This document shows, in pieces, positions 9,572 to 18,616 of a stretch of DNA of 64,000 nt. Each line of letters begins with the position of its first letter. Position 1 is the first letter of the stretch. Source of the stretch: Affinundibacterium seohonense (GTDB lineage: Bacteria > Pseudomonadota > Gammaproteobacteria > Burkholderiales > Burkholderiaceae_D); contig NZ_JACOFW010000003.1 of the NCBI RefSeq assembly GCF_014284305.1, forward strand, positions 210,476 through 274,475, given 5' to 3'. The translations under genes were made by a program, and so were the position numbers. Under the pieces are notes generated by a model. The model saw only the letters and a program-made list of their open reading frames with translations, was not told the origin of the DNA and made no database searches.

Positions 9572-10573
9572 ATGACTCATATTATTACTATCGATACCGG
9601 CACGACCAATACCCGTGTAACACTGTGGCAAGACGGCGATGTGCTGGCTCATCAAGCATGCGAAGTCGGCGTGCGCGATACGGCGATTACCGGCAGCCGA
9701 GAAAAGCTACAAAACGGCGTGCGCGATACGATTAACAAAACACTGGCCGCCGCCCATGTGACCGAAGAGCAAATCGATCTGGTGATAGGCTCGGGCATGA
9801 TCAGCTCAAATGTTGGCTTATTTGAATTACCGCACGTCTTAGCCCCCGCTGGCTTACAACAATTAGCGCGCGGCATGGTGTCGGTGACGATACCCGAAGT
9901 CTTTGCCAAGCCAATTTGGTTTGTACCCGGTGTACGCAATGTGGTCGACAACATCGGCCTGCATAATTGCGAAGCCATGGACATGATGCGCGGTGAAGAA
10001 GTTGAAGTCATGAGCGTGATTGAACAATTGGCGATCACTGGCCCGGCCATGATGGTGATGCCAGGTTCACATTCTAAATTTGTCTGCATCGATGATAAAA
10101 ATCGCATCACAGGTTGTGTCACCACCCTGGCTGGCGAATTGATGTATGTGATCACGCACAACACGATTTTGGCGCAATCTTTGGATTCACAGTTTGCCAC
10201 CTCCATCAGCGAAGAAATGCTGTTAGCTGGTGCACAATCGGCGCAAACAATCGGCCTCGGTCGTACTTGTTTCAATGTACGCACCCTCGATCAATTCACG
10301 ATTTACGAACGCAATGACCGCGCCAATTTCTTACTCGGCGCCATCCTCGGTGCCGATTTACTGACATTAAAAAACAGCACTGCAATCAAGATGATGCCAG
10401 GTACGCCAGTCGTGATCTGCGGTAAGCCGATTATGAAAGAGGCTTTAGCAATCTTGATCAAAAACGATGATTACTTCTCTGGAAAAATCACCGTCGTATC
10501 CGATGAAACCCAGGCGCATTTGGCTGGCCAAGGTGCCATCTTGGTTGCGACAGCACGCGGCTTGATCAAATAA
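9572..10573 (+). CDS. 2-dehydro-3-deoxygalactonokinase/KDG-kinase-like (DGOK family)
   Basis: Phosphorylates a 2-keto-3-deoxy sugar acid at C6 with ATP. 333 residues, the DGOK-family size, starting with the ASKHA phosphate-1 loop DTGTTNTR (residues 8-15). GSGMISSNVG and MVMPGSHSKFV are characteristic DGOK-family blocks, and the glycine-rich C terminus fits the second ATP-binding lobe. First gene of the operon divergent from LysR. The following RidA, deaminase and deacetylase genes suggest that the keto-acid arises by deamination of an amino-sugar acid. I cannot tell galacto- from gluco-configured substrate. No KDPG/KDPGal aldolase is in the window. Confidence 0.85.
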   Translation: MTHIITIDTGTTNTRVTLWQDGDVLAHQACEVGVRDTAITGSREKLQNGVRDTINKTLAAAHVTEEQIDLVIGSGMISSNVGLFELPHVLAPAGLQQLARGMVSVTIPEVFAKPIWFVPGVRNVVDNIGLHNCEAMDMMRGEEVEVMSVIEQLAITGPAMMVMPGSHSKFVCIDDKNRITGCVTTLAGELMYVITHNTILAQSLDSQFATSISEEMLLAGAQSAQTIGLGRTCFNVRTLDQFTIYERNDRANFLLGAILGADLLTLKNSTAIKMMPGTPVVICGKPIMKEALAILIKNDDYFSGKITVVSDETQAHLAGQGAILVATARGLIK

Positions 10574-10677
10574 GTTCAGTAAATAAGGGAATTCACCCAT
10601 ACGGCTATTGGTACGAGGCAAGTATGCTTTGCCTCAACTGCGATTCAGACACAACGATAATTTTTTACGAGTACACC

Positions 10678-11070
10678 ATGACTAAAGACATCACACGCTT
10701 CGGCAATATTCCCTCGGGCGCTGGCGGTCAACGCTTGCCATTCTCACCTGCAGTACGCGCTGGCGATTTTGTATTTTGCTCAGGTCAGGTCGCCATGAAA
10801 GACAACGGCGAAATCGAAACCGGTGGCATAGAATCACAAACCCGTCGCACGATGGAAAACGTCAAGAAGGTTTTGGCATTGGCTGGTTGCGACCTAAGCG
10901 ACGTGGTGAAAGTCAGCGTTTGGCTTGATGATACGCGCGACTTTTGGACCTTCAATCGCATCTACACAGAATACTTTGGCGACCATCCACCAGCACGCTC
11001 TTGTGTGCAATCAGCGATGATGGTGGATTGCAAAGTGGAGATAGAAGTGACGGCTTATAAGCCGGTTTAA
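10678..11070 (+). CDS. RidA/YjgF-family enamine/imine deaminase
   Basis: 130 residues from the ATG at 10678; an in-frame upstream start at 10624 would add a non-homologous, Cys-containing tail. RidA-family proteins hydrolyse reactive enamine/imine intermediates released by PLP-dependent dehydratases. The conserved substrate-carboxylate Arg107 is in HPPARSCVQ, and the C-terminal KVEIEVTAYKPV strand is typical. Its position in an operon with a PLP-dependent deaminase-like gene fits a role in finishing that deamination. Confidence 0.88.
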   Translation: MTKDITRFGNIPSGAGGQRLPFSPAVRAGDFVFCSGQVAMKDNGEIETGGIESQTRRTMENVKKVLALAGCDLSDVVKVSVWLDDTRDFWTFNRIYTEYFGDHPPARSCVQSAMMVDCKVEIEVTAYKPV

Positions 11071-11094
11071 AGAGACAAATTAGTGCGATGACAT

Positions 11095-11256
11095 CCCCTC
11101 TCCTACAAGCGGAAGAGGGTTAGGGTGAGGGTAGTTCAGAAGCTGCAAAGCTCTTGCATGCCATAAAACAAGATACAAATTTGTGCATTAAAAAATTTTA
11201 TCCGAATCTAAATCCCCCTCATCCCCAACCCTTGTCCCGCTTGCGGAAGAAGGGAG
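11095..11256. repeat. MITE-like element, copy 2
   Basis: Same organisation as 1266-1445: a left arm (11095-11134) with CCCCTCTCC...GGAAGAGGGTTAGGGTGAGGG and a right arm (11213-11256) with CCCCTCATCCCCAACCC, separated by an AT-rich ORF-free centre. Arm hairpins are less perfect than in copy 1. It interrupts the operon spacer between RidA and the next gene. Confidence 0.6.
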
Positions 11257-11411
11257 TTGCAATTTAATTTTATTGAAATTTATTCAGGACGGTCGAAGGA
11301 TCAAATTCGAGATAAATCTGAACTGAATAAGTCAGTTTTTTGGAATACGGTAAGGGTAACGCACCCTATCGTGTTGTAGCACTAGCGTTTTCTTTCAAGG
11401 ATGCCTTAACA

Positions 11412-12596
11412 ATGCCAGCTTACCGCTCACTCTACACTTACGCATGGGATATCGCCGACGTCGGCGTCACGCAATTTGTTGATGAAGTGCTAGCCATGGG
11501 CGTCACCGATGTGACTTTGGCGACCGCTTATCACGCGGGTAAATTTATTCGTCCACATGCAAAAAAACCACCTTATGTCATCTTCCCTGAAGACGGCGTC
11601 ACCTACTACGATCCTGATGTCAGTCACTATAGCGACATCAAGCCACAAGCGCATAGCGACGAGGCAATTCGTGAGGTATTACCGGCATTATTAAAAGATG
11701 GCAGAGTCAAAGTGCATGGCTGGACTATACTCTTACATAACACGCGTCTAGGCACCGCATTTCCCGAATACACTGTCAAAAATGCCTTTGGTGATGGCTA
11801 TGTATATAGCCTCTGCCCTTTTCAAGACGCCGTATTCGACTACGCTGTCAATTTGTGCGCAGACCTGACGCATCAACACGCACTCAGTAGTATTGTGTTG
11901 GAATCACCGGGTTGGCAACCGTATGGCCATGGCTATCATCACGAATTTGCACAAGTCGCTACCAATGCTTGGTTAGATAATATGTTGGGCATGTGTTTTT
12001 GTGACGCCTGCAAAACCGCGGCCAAAGGCAAAGGCATACACGTCGATGCCTTACAAACTCGCATACAGAACAATATTAAAAACTATCTGGCGTTACCTGC
12101 CGATGCGAATGCGGATCAAGCTGCCAGCTGGACTCAATCGGAGCTGTTAAGTGATGCGGATCTACTTGCCTTTATCAGCATGCGTCAAGATCGCGTCACG
12201 CAATTGGTCGCAGCAATTCGCGCAGCAATTCCAAGCTCCTGTGAACTCGCCGTCATCCCGACAGTCCAAAGACCCACCTCTGCTTGTTGGACCGAAGGAA
12301 GTGATCTGAAGGCCTTATCGGAAGTTGCCGACTATATCGAAATCCCTTTTTACGAACCAAACGCCAATCGCGCGATTGCCGATGCATGGGAAAGCCTACG
12401 TCAAATTGGCAACTCAGAAAAAATCCGTGCCATCTTACGACCAGGTTTTCCAGATCTGAATCAAGGCGCAGAATTAGGCGCCGCGATTGCTGGCATACAG
12501 GCATTAGGCATCAAGGATTTTGCGTTTTATAACTATGGTTTATTACCGCAATATCAGCTCGATCACCTGGCAAAGACTTTGAAGGAAATCACGTAA
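11412..12596 (+). CDS. Unknown cytoplasmic protein, possible TIM-barrel/glycosidase-like fold
   Basis: 394 residues from the ATG at 11412, preceded by AAGGA; a TTG at 11340 in the same frame is unlikely. No signal peptide. I do not recognise a named family. Alternating strand-helix blocks (YTYAWDIADVGV, VTDVTLATAYHAG, KVHGWTILLHNTRLG, IVLESPGWQPYGHGYHHE) suggest a TIM barrel like those of retaining glycosidase-like proteins. A CFCDACK motif could bind a metal. The stop codon abuts the ATG of the following SDR gene, so the two are translationally coupled and probably act on the same compound. The reaction is unknown. Confidence 0.7.
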   Translation: MPAYRSLYTYAWDIADVGVTQFVDEVLAMGVTDVTLATAYHAGKFIRPHAKKPPYVIFPEDGVTYYDPDVSHYSDIKPQAHSDEAIREVLPALLKDGRVKVHGWTILLHNTRLGTAFPEYTVKNAFGDGYVYSLCPFQDAVFDYAVNLCADLTHQHALSSIVLESPGWQPYGHGYHHEFAQVATNAWLDNMLGMCFCDACKTAAKGKGIHVDALQTRIQNNIKNYLALPADANADQAASWTQSELLSDADLLAFISMRQDRVTQLVAAIRAAIPSSCELAVIPTVQRPTSACWTEGSDLKALSEVADYIEIPFYEPNANRAIADAWESLRQIGNSEKIRAILRPGFPDLNQGAELGAAIAGIQALGIKDFAFYNYGLLPQYQLDHLAKTLKEIT

Positions 12597-13382
12597 ATGA
12601 CAACTAAAGTGGCACGCAATATCCTCATCACCGGCGCCTGCGGCGGCATCGGCCGCGCACTCTGCCAAGCCTTTGTGAATGCAGGCGATCACGTCTTTGC
12701 CCAAGACCGTGAAGCAAGTCAGTTAGCGGATTTGGTCGCACAATTAGGTGCTGATAAATGTAGCGCAGTCGTGGCCGATATCACCAATGCCAGCGAACTC
12801 AAACAAGCATTAAGCGGCGTAGTAGCGACACGCGGCGACGTCCACGTATTGGTCGCCAATGCGGGCGCTGCCCAAGCGTTGACGCTGCAAAGTACGACCG
12901 AAGAAAGCTGGAAGCAAGATATGGATCTCAACTTGAATGGAACTTTCCATACAGTTGAAGCAGTAAGACCAGCGATGCAGGCAGCGGGCAATGGCAATAT
13001 TGTGATCATCGGTAGCGTGAATGGCATGACCTCGTTTGGACATCCAGCGTATAGCGTGGCGAAAGCTGGTTTGATTAGTTATACCAAGGCTCTAGCAATG
13101 GAGTTCGGCAAGTTTGGGATACGAGCGAATATGGTTTGCCCCGGCACGGTGAAGACCCAAGCTTGGCAAGCTCGTGTGGATAAGAATCCGCAGGTGTTTG
13201 AAGATTTGAAGAAGTGGTATCCGCTGCGGGATTTTGCGACGCCTCGGGATATTGCGGATGCGGTACTGTTTTTGGCTTCTGATGCGGCTAGGGTGATTAC
13301 TGGGGTGGTGTTGCCGGTGGATGGTGGATTGATGGCGGGGAATCAGGTGTTTGCTCGGGAGTTGACGCAGGAGGAAATTTAG
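12597..13382 (+). CDS. SDR-family oxidoreductase
   Basis: 261 residues, a classical short-chain dehydrogenase: TGACGGIG (12-19) for NAD(P), NAG at 88-90, catalytic Ser140, Tyr152 and Lys156 (AYSVAK), and the C-terminal PVDGGLMAGN. It probably oxidises a sugar or sugar-acid hydroxyl, given the operon. Its ATG directly follows the stop of the unknown gene upstream. Towards its 3' end the codons become unusually G-rich compared with the start. Confidence 0.85.
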   Translation: MTTKVARNILITGACGGIGRALCQAFVNAGDHVFAQDREASQLADLVAQLGADKCSAVVADITNASELKQALSGVVATRGDVHVLVANAGAAQALTLQSTTEESWKQDMDLNLNGTFHTVEAVRPAMQAAGNGNIVIIGSVNGMTSFGHPAYSVAKAGLISYTKALAMEFGKFGIRANMVCPGTVKTQAWQARVDKNPQVFEDLKKWYPLRDFATPRDIADAVLFLASDAARVITGVVLPVDGGLMAGNQVFARELTQEEI

Positions 13383-13438
13383 TTGTTTGTTGTTGATTTG
13401 TGTGTTGGTTTGTGTGTTGGTTTAGCTGATAGGTCTGT

Positions 13439-14071
13439 AGGTCGGGGGTGGCCCGACAGCCAGTTACCTTTTTTGTCTCGCCAAAAAAGGTAACCCAAAA
13501 AAGGCGACCACGCTGCCACTGGCCTTCGGCTACCCAATTGTGCAGGACAAAAAATGGGAAAGCCTTGAAACTCGCCTTCGGCTCAAACAGCAAGGCTTTC
13601 TTTATCCATTTTCTGTCCTGCACAATTGGCAGTGTCAGAAGTGGATGAAAGTCAAAAACAACTTCAAAAGCAACGGCAACACCAAAACAATCAGTACCGA
13701 CGGTCGTTCATTTTTCTTATAGCAGTAGTAGGTCGTTGCTTTTGACTTTGATTTTGTTTTTGTTTTTGACTTTGACCTGCCCCCGTTCGAGACGATGTAA
13801 TTTGTGCGTCACAGAAAATGGATAAGAAAGTGTTGCTGTCTGAGGTGTAGCAGGGAATTCGAGGCGCATGCGGCTCGTTTGCGGAACGGTGTTCGCTTGC
13901 AAGCGAACACTCCTAAGAACAGTTTCAACACTTTCCCATTTTTTGTGACGCACAAATTATGCTGGAGCGTAGCGTAAGCACCCCGTAGGGGCAAGTCTAC
14001 GGTCGCCTTTTTTGGATTACCTTTTTTGGCGAAGCAAAAAAGGTAATTGGCCGTCGGGCCACACCCGACCT
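13439..14071. repeat. Composite long inverted repeat (71-bp arms with nested hairpins)
   Basis: The left arm 13439-13509 and right arm 14001-14071 are reverse complements at about 65 of 71 positions by eye. Between them are an imperfect hairpin at 13536-13627 built on AATTGTGCAGGAC, a second at 13799-13958 built on AATTTGTGCGTCACA, and a perfect 22-bp palindrome at 13889-13910 in the second loop. ORFs here are short and on both strands, and none looks like a real protein. This occupies most of the 815-bp gap between the SDR and permease genes. It looks like a mobile or structural intergenic repeat, not a gene. Confidence 0.7.
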
Positions 14072-14197
14072 GCGAACAACGAGCAACAGAGAACACAGTT
14101 ACAGAGACGAAACAAACGATAAAGAGAAATAAGATTTAAACAAACCCAAAGAGACACTCTCAACCCACCGAGAGCCATTAACAAAAACGGAAAAACC

Positions 14198-15520
14198 ATG
14201 ACCAACAACGCACCAGCACCACAATCCAAAAAGCAAGTCGTAGTCGCCATGTTCTTCATCGCCCTACTCTTCTTCATCCTAGGTTTCGTCACCTGGCTCA
14301 ACGGCTCGCTCATCCCTTTCCTCAAAATCGTTTGTAACCTCAACGACTTTCAAGCTCTCTGGGTCACCTTCGCCTTCTACATCGCCTATACCGTGATGGC
14401 ATTACCATCAGCGGCAGTACTTAGTCGCATCGGCTACAAAAACGGTATGACCGCCAGTCTTGGGGTGATGGCTGTGGGTGCGTTGATGTTCATCCCAGCA
14501 GCAAAAACTAGCTACTACGGTCTGTTCTTGCTCGCCTTATTCACACTCGCTACCGGCATGACCTTGATGCAAACCGCGATTAATCCTTACATCGTATGTA
14601 TAGGTTCGCGCGAGAGTGCAGCGATGCGTATCAGCATTATGGGACTATTCAACAAAGGCGCTGGGATTGTGGTGCCTATGGTGTTCACTGCGCTGATCTT
14701 ATCTGGTATCGATCAATCCTCAACTTCTACCGCTGCACTAGCGGCAATGGATCAAGTCGCGCGTGAAGCTTTGCGTGCCGATCTGGCATCGCGCTTGGTA
14801 ACGCCATATATCGTCATGGCGATAGGCTTGGTGATTTTTATGGCAATCATCCACTTCTCTTCTTTGCCTGATTTGGACCTGCAAGATGAAGATCAAAGCA
14901 GCACCACGCGTTTTGGTGTTCTGCAATTTCCGCAATTGGTATTAGGCGCGCTGACGCTGTTTGCTTATGTTGGCGTCGAAGTGATTGCTGGCGATACGAT
15001 TGGTTTGTATGGACAACATCTAGGTGTGGAGCACTTTTTGAAACTCACTTCTTATACGATGGGTTTTATGGTTTTGGGTTATTTGCTAGGTGCGGTAGCA
15101 ATTCCTAAATTTTTGTCGCAAAAAAATGCATTAATTCTGTCTGCAACTTGCGGTCTCCTTTTTGCCCTTGGTGTCATGAATAGCTCCTCCACCGACAGCA
15201 GCATTGCACAAGCCTTGATTGGTTGGGCTGGCGTTCCTGTCGTACCGAATTCTGTGATGTTCCTCGCCATGCTAGGTTTCGCCAACGCACTGGTCTGGCC
15301 TGCGGTCTGGCCCCTCGCCCTCGAAGGCTTGGGTAAATACACCGCGGCGGGTTCAGCTTTACTGATCATGGGTATCGCGGGTGGTGCGATATTACCTATG
15401 GCCTACGGCCACTTCTCAGATACGAGCGGTGCGCAAAACGCTTACTGGGTGATGTTACCTTGTTATGCGATGATCTTGTTCTATGCGCTGAAAGGCCACA
15501 AGATTAGTAGTTGGAAATAA
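14198..15520 (+). CDS. MFS sugar permease, FucP/GluP-like
   Basis: 440 residues with about 12 hydrophobic segments. The first helix (FILGFVTWLNGSLIPFLK) and the block MTLMQTAINPYI are diagnostic of the FucP (fucose/glucose/galactose:H+ symporter) branch of the major facilitator superfamily. It should import a monosaccharide or amino-sugar derivative across the inner membrane for the surrounding catabolic genes. It follows the long inverted repeat, so it may have its own transcription signals. The start codons of the next gene overlap or abut its stop, which indicates a shared mRNA with the deaminase and deacetylase. Confidence 0.85.
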   Translation: MTNNAPAPQSKKQVVVAMFFIALLFFILGFVTWLNGSLIPFLKIVCNLNDFQALWVTFAFYIAYTVMALPSAAVLSRIGYKNGMTASLGVMAVGALMFIPAAKTSYYGLFLLALFTLATGMTLMQTAINPYIVCIGSRESAAMRISIMGLFNKGAGIVVPMVFTALILSGIDQSSTSTAALAAMDQVAREALRADLASRLVTPYIVMAIGLVIFMAIIHFSSLPDLDLQDEDQSSTTRFGVLQFPQLVLGALTLFAYVGVEVIAGDTIGLYGQHLGVEHFLKLTSYTMGFMVLGYLLGAVAIPKFLSQKNALILSATCGLLFALGVMNSSSTDSSIAQALIGWAGVPVVPNSVMFLAMLGFANALVWPAVWPLALEGLGKYTAAGSALLIMGIAGGAILPMAYGHFSDTSGAQNAYWVMLPCYAMILFYALKGHKISSWK

Positions 15521-15546
15521 TCTCTCTCATTTTTTATTCAAGCATT

Positions 15547-16851
15547 ATGTTAAATCTCAGCACATTAGAACAGCAAACCCTGTTACCCGGCACCAAAGGC
15601 TTAGCGTTAAGCCAGTCTTTGCAACAACAAAACATCGCCCAACAACATTGGAATGTGCTGAATGCGGACACCAGTTTTCCAGTGGCTGTGTTGAAACAAT
15701 CAGCCTTGCAACACAATCTGCAATGGATGAAAAATTTCTGTGACACCATGAACGTCGTGCTTGCTCCTCATGGTAAGACCACGATGTCACCACAGCTATT
15801 TGACATGCAATTAGAAAATGGTGCTTGGGGAATTACGCTGGCCACTGTCAATCAAACTTTGATCGCTCATCGTTTTGGCGTACGCCGCGTACTACTCGCG
15901 AATCAGTTGATCAGTCGCAGTGATACACAAGCCGTGCTGGCATTAATGAAAGCGGATCCACACTTTGAATTTTTCGCATTAACTGATTCCCTTGATGGCG
16001 TGCAGCGTATGGCAGAACAAGTCCAAGCAGCCGGACTAAATCGTCCTCTGCCTTTGTTGGTCGAATTGGGTTTCGCCGGTGGTCGCACTGGCTGCCGTAG
16101 CCAAGATGATGCATTAGCAGTTGCACGAGCAATACATCAAAGCCCTTACCTGCAACTGGCAGGCATAGAGGGTTACGAAGGTCTGTTAGTCGGTAAGCAC
16201 AGAGATCAAGATTTGGTCGCCGTCAAAGCGTTTATCAATGATTTGATCACACTCACGCAGCGAGCCGATGCAGAAGGTTTATTTGCTGGTGAGAATATTT
16301 TATTATCCGCTGGCGGCTCGGCGTATTTTGATTTGGTTGGACGTGGTTTTGAGCAGACTTTGCTTCTCTCGCGCCCCGTCACTTCGATTTTGCGTAGTGG
16401 CTGCTATGTGACGCATGACCATGGCTTCTACAATCACTTATTACACGAAATGCAGGCGCGTGAAAGTGCGGTTGATATCGACAATCTGCGCCCTGCTTTG
16501 GAGGTTTGGAGCATGGTGCAATCGCGCCCTGAACCAGATCTGGCGATCCTAACCATGGGCAAACGCGATGCGTCTTACGACATTGATCTCCCTTTCCCGG
16601 TACAAACACACCGACCTGGCAGCACATCTGCACCACTAGATTTACCCACAGGTTGCAAGATAGAAAAAATGAATGACCAGCACGCGTATTTGCGCCTACC
16701 GAAGGACAGTGCGATTTGCGAAACACTGCAAGTCGGCGATCTGATCGCCTGCGGCATTTCACATCCATGTACAACTTTTGATAAATGGCCCGTAATTTTG
16801 GTCGTCGATGATGACTATCAAGTGCAATCCGCGATCAATACTTTTTTCTAA
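15547..16851 (+). CDS. PLP-dependent D-amino-acid deaminase-like enzyme (DSD1/D-threonine aldolase fold)
   Basis: 434 residues from the ATG at 15547; an in-frame ATG at 15511 would overlap the permease. Alanine-racemase-type N-terminal barrel with the Schiff-base Lys77 in LAPHGKTTMSP, and a C-terminal beta domain with His406 and Cys408 (GISHPCTTFDKW), the zinc-binding pair known from eukaryotic-type D-serine dehydratase. These enzymes eliminate water and ammonia from beta-hydroxy D-amino acids. Placed between a permease, a D-aminoacylase-like deacetylase, RidA and a keto-deoxy-sugar kinase, its likely substrate is an amino-sugar acid such as glucosaminate (inference), giving 2-keto-3-deoxygluconate. 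Confidence 0.85.
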   Translation: MLNLSTLEQQTLLPGTKGLALSQSLQQQNIAQQHWNVLNADTSFPVAVLKQSALQHNLQWMKNFCDTMNVVLAPHGKTTMSPQLFDMQLENGAWGITLATVNQTLIAHRFGVRRVLLANQLISRSDTQAVLALMKADPHFEFFALTDSLDGVQRMAEQVQAAGLNRPLPLLVELGFAGGRTGCRSQDDALAVARAIHQSPYLQLAGIEGYEGLLVGKHRDQDLVAVKAFINDLITLTQRADAEGLFAGENILLSAGGSAYFDLVGRGFEQTLLLSRPVTSILRSGCYVTHDHGFYNHLLHEMQARESAVDIDNLRPALEVWSMVQSRPEPDLAILTMGKRDASYDIDLPFPVQTHRPGSTSAPLDLPTGCKIEKMNDQHAYLRLPKDSAICETLQVGDLIACGISHPCTTFDKWPVILVVDDDYQVQSAINTFF

Positions 16852-16926
16852 ACTGTAAGGCGGGTGAAACCCGCGCCGCCGAACTTTAATAACTACAGCT
16901 CGGCGTACATCCGAGCTACAAAAGCC

Positions 16927-18387
16927 ATGACTAAGCCGACCTACGACATCATTATCCGCAACGCCGACGTCATTGACGGCAGCGGCACCGCGCCCTATCG
17001 TGCCGACATCGCGATTGTCGATCAAAAGATCGTTGCAATCGCACCAGCACTGAGTTTGCATGGCTATGAAATCCTCGATGCTACTGGCTTGGCGGTTGCC
17101 CCCGGCTTCATTGACGTCCACACCCATGACGATAGAGAAGTTTTAGATGCGCCAGCGATGCTACCAAAACTGACGCAAGGCGTGACCACCGTCATCACCG
17201 GCAATTGCGGCATCAGCTTGTCACCATGGCTGGCAAATAAAATACCACCAGCGCCGTTAAGCTTAATCGGCACACAAAAAGATTACCGCTACGCTAGCGT
17301 TCAAGATTATGCCAAGGCTGTGAAGCAAGTACAGCCAGCAGTCAACGTTGGGATATTAATCGGGCATTCAACTCTACGCGTGAATGCCGTCGCCGATCTG
17401 AATCGCGGCGCCAATGCGGATGAAATCAAGCTCATGCAAGACCTGCTCGCCGAAGGGATGCACGCCGGTGCATTAGGCTTTAGTTCAGGCCTGTTCTATC
17501 AAACCAGTAAAGCAGCTGACAATGCCGAAGTCATCGCCTTAGCCAAAATCAGTGCGGCAGCCGGTGGTGTATATACCTCGCACATACGCGATGAATACAA
17601 TGGCGTACTCGATGCCTTAGCCGAAGCTTGCGATGCGGGTAAAGAAGCACAATTACCTGTCATCCTATCGCATCACAAATGCGCAGGTCCCGCGAACTGG
17701 GGACGCACCACAGAAACCTTGGCCTATGTTACCGAACGTCGAAAAACGCAAGCAATCGGCATCGACGCTTATCCCTACACCGCAGGCTCCACCGTACTCG
17801 ATCCCGATTATGTCGATGGCGTGATCCGCATCATGATCAGCTTTTCACAGCCACATCCAGAAATGCAAGGCCGTGATTTGGCTGACATTGCAGCCGAGTG
17901 GCAAGTTGATCAAAAAGAGGCGGCACGACGTTTGCATCCTGCTGGTGCCGTGTATTTTCAAATGCGTGAAGATGACGTGGAACGTGTTTTAAGCTATCCA
18001 CATACGATGATAGGATCGGATGGATTGCCACATGACAGTCACCCACATCCCCGTTTGTGGGGCGCTTTTCCCCGTGTACTCGGGCATTATAGCCGCGAGA
18101 AAAAATTATTCACTTTGGCAGAAGCAGTAAGACGCATGACCACACTTTCCGCCGATCATTTCGGTTTGAAACAACGGGGCAGGATTGCGCTCAATTGCTG
18201 GGCTGATTTGGTGGTATTTGATCCTGCCACGATCTCTGACCAAGCAACGTTCGCATCCCCGAAGCAAGCCGCAACTGGGATACATTGGGTACTCGTCAAT
18301 GGAGAAATTGCGTTGGCAAATGCGAAGCCAACTGCGAACCGAGCTGGTCGTTTTTTAGATAGACAAAGCGAACGTTATTCGACGTAA
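16927..18387 (+). CDS. N-acyl-D-amino-acid deacylase-like amidohydrolase
   Basis: 486 residues from the ATG at 16927; the upstream in-frame extension is low-complexity spacer. Amidohydrolase-superfamily features: metal His65 and His67 in DVHTHDD, the metal-bridging Cys94 in TGNCGIS typical of D-aminoacylase, SHIRDE and GSDGLPHDSHPHPR with the catalytic Asp, and a C-terminal dihydroorotase-like strand DLVVFDPATI. D-aminoacylases remove the acyl group from N-acyl-D-amino acids; here the D-configured C2 amine of N-acetylglucosaminate is a plausible substrate. It is the last gene of the run before the integron cassettes. Confidence 0.88.
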   Translation: MTKPTYDIIIRNADVIDGSGTAPYRADIAIVDQKIVAIAPALSLHGYEILDATGLAVAPGFIDVHTHDDREVLDAPAMLPKLTQGVTTVITGNCGISLSPWLANKIPPAPLSLIGTQKDYRYASVQDYAKAVKQVQPAVNVGILIGHSTLRVNAVADLNRGANADEIKLMQDLLAEGMHAGALGFSSGLFYQTSKAADNAEVIALAKISAAAGGVYTSHIRDEYNGVLDALAEACDAGKEAQLPVILSHHKCAGPANWGRTTETLAYVTERRKTQAIGIDAYPYTAGSTVLDPDYVDGVIRIMISFSQPHPEMQGRDLADIAAEWQVDQKEAARRLHPAGAVYFQMREDDVERVLSYPHTMIGSDGLPHDSHPHPRLWGAFPRVLGHYSREKKLFTLAEAVRRMTTLSADHFGLKQRGRIALNCWADLVVFDPATISDQATFASPKQAATGIHWVLVNGEIALANAKPTANRAGRFLDRQSERYST

Positions 18388-18452
18388 GTAGAAATAGCAC
18401 GTGCAGCGAATGACTAATTGCACAAAAAAAGCAACTGAATTGCACCAGTTGT

Positions 18453-18521
18453 GCCTTTACGTTTGAACTCAGCGGACTAGCCAGCGTAGCTGGCGCAGGT
18501 CCATGCAATGAATGGTTAAGC
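18453..18521 (-). other. attC site of cassette 3 (terminal, degenerate R')
   Basis: On the minus strand it begins with R'' GCTTAAC (18521-18515). An imperfect palindrome around GCCAGC-TAC-GCTGGC follows, and it ends near GTAAAGGC (18460-18453) in place of a consensus GTTRRRY. The missing GTT suggests decay, or an old junction with the chromosome. Confidence 0.6.
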
Positions 18522-18616
18522 CGCAACACGCCCATAAGCTACTTAGAGGCGGGTATCTGTTTTAGCTCACCCACTCCAAGTTCCTTTGCATTCGGCAGTT
18601 TCCCTTCTTTCTGCAA

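Noticed and set aside
13297..14096. Short ORFs in the SDR-permease gap
   Set aside because: They are products of the long inverted repeat, occur on both strands and are low complexity (AKKGNPKKA-type translations of repeat DNA).
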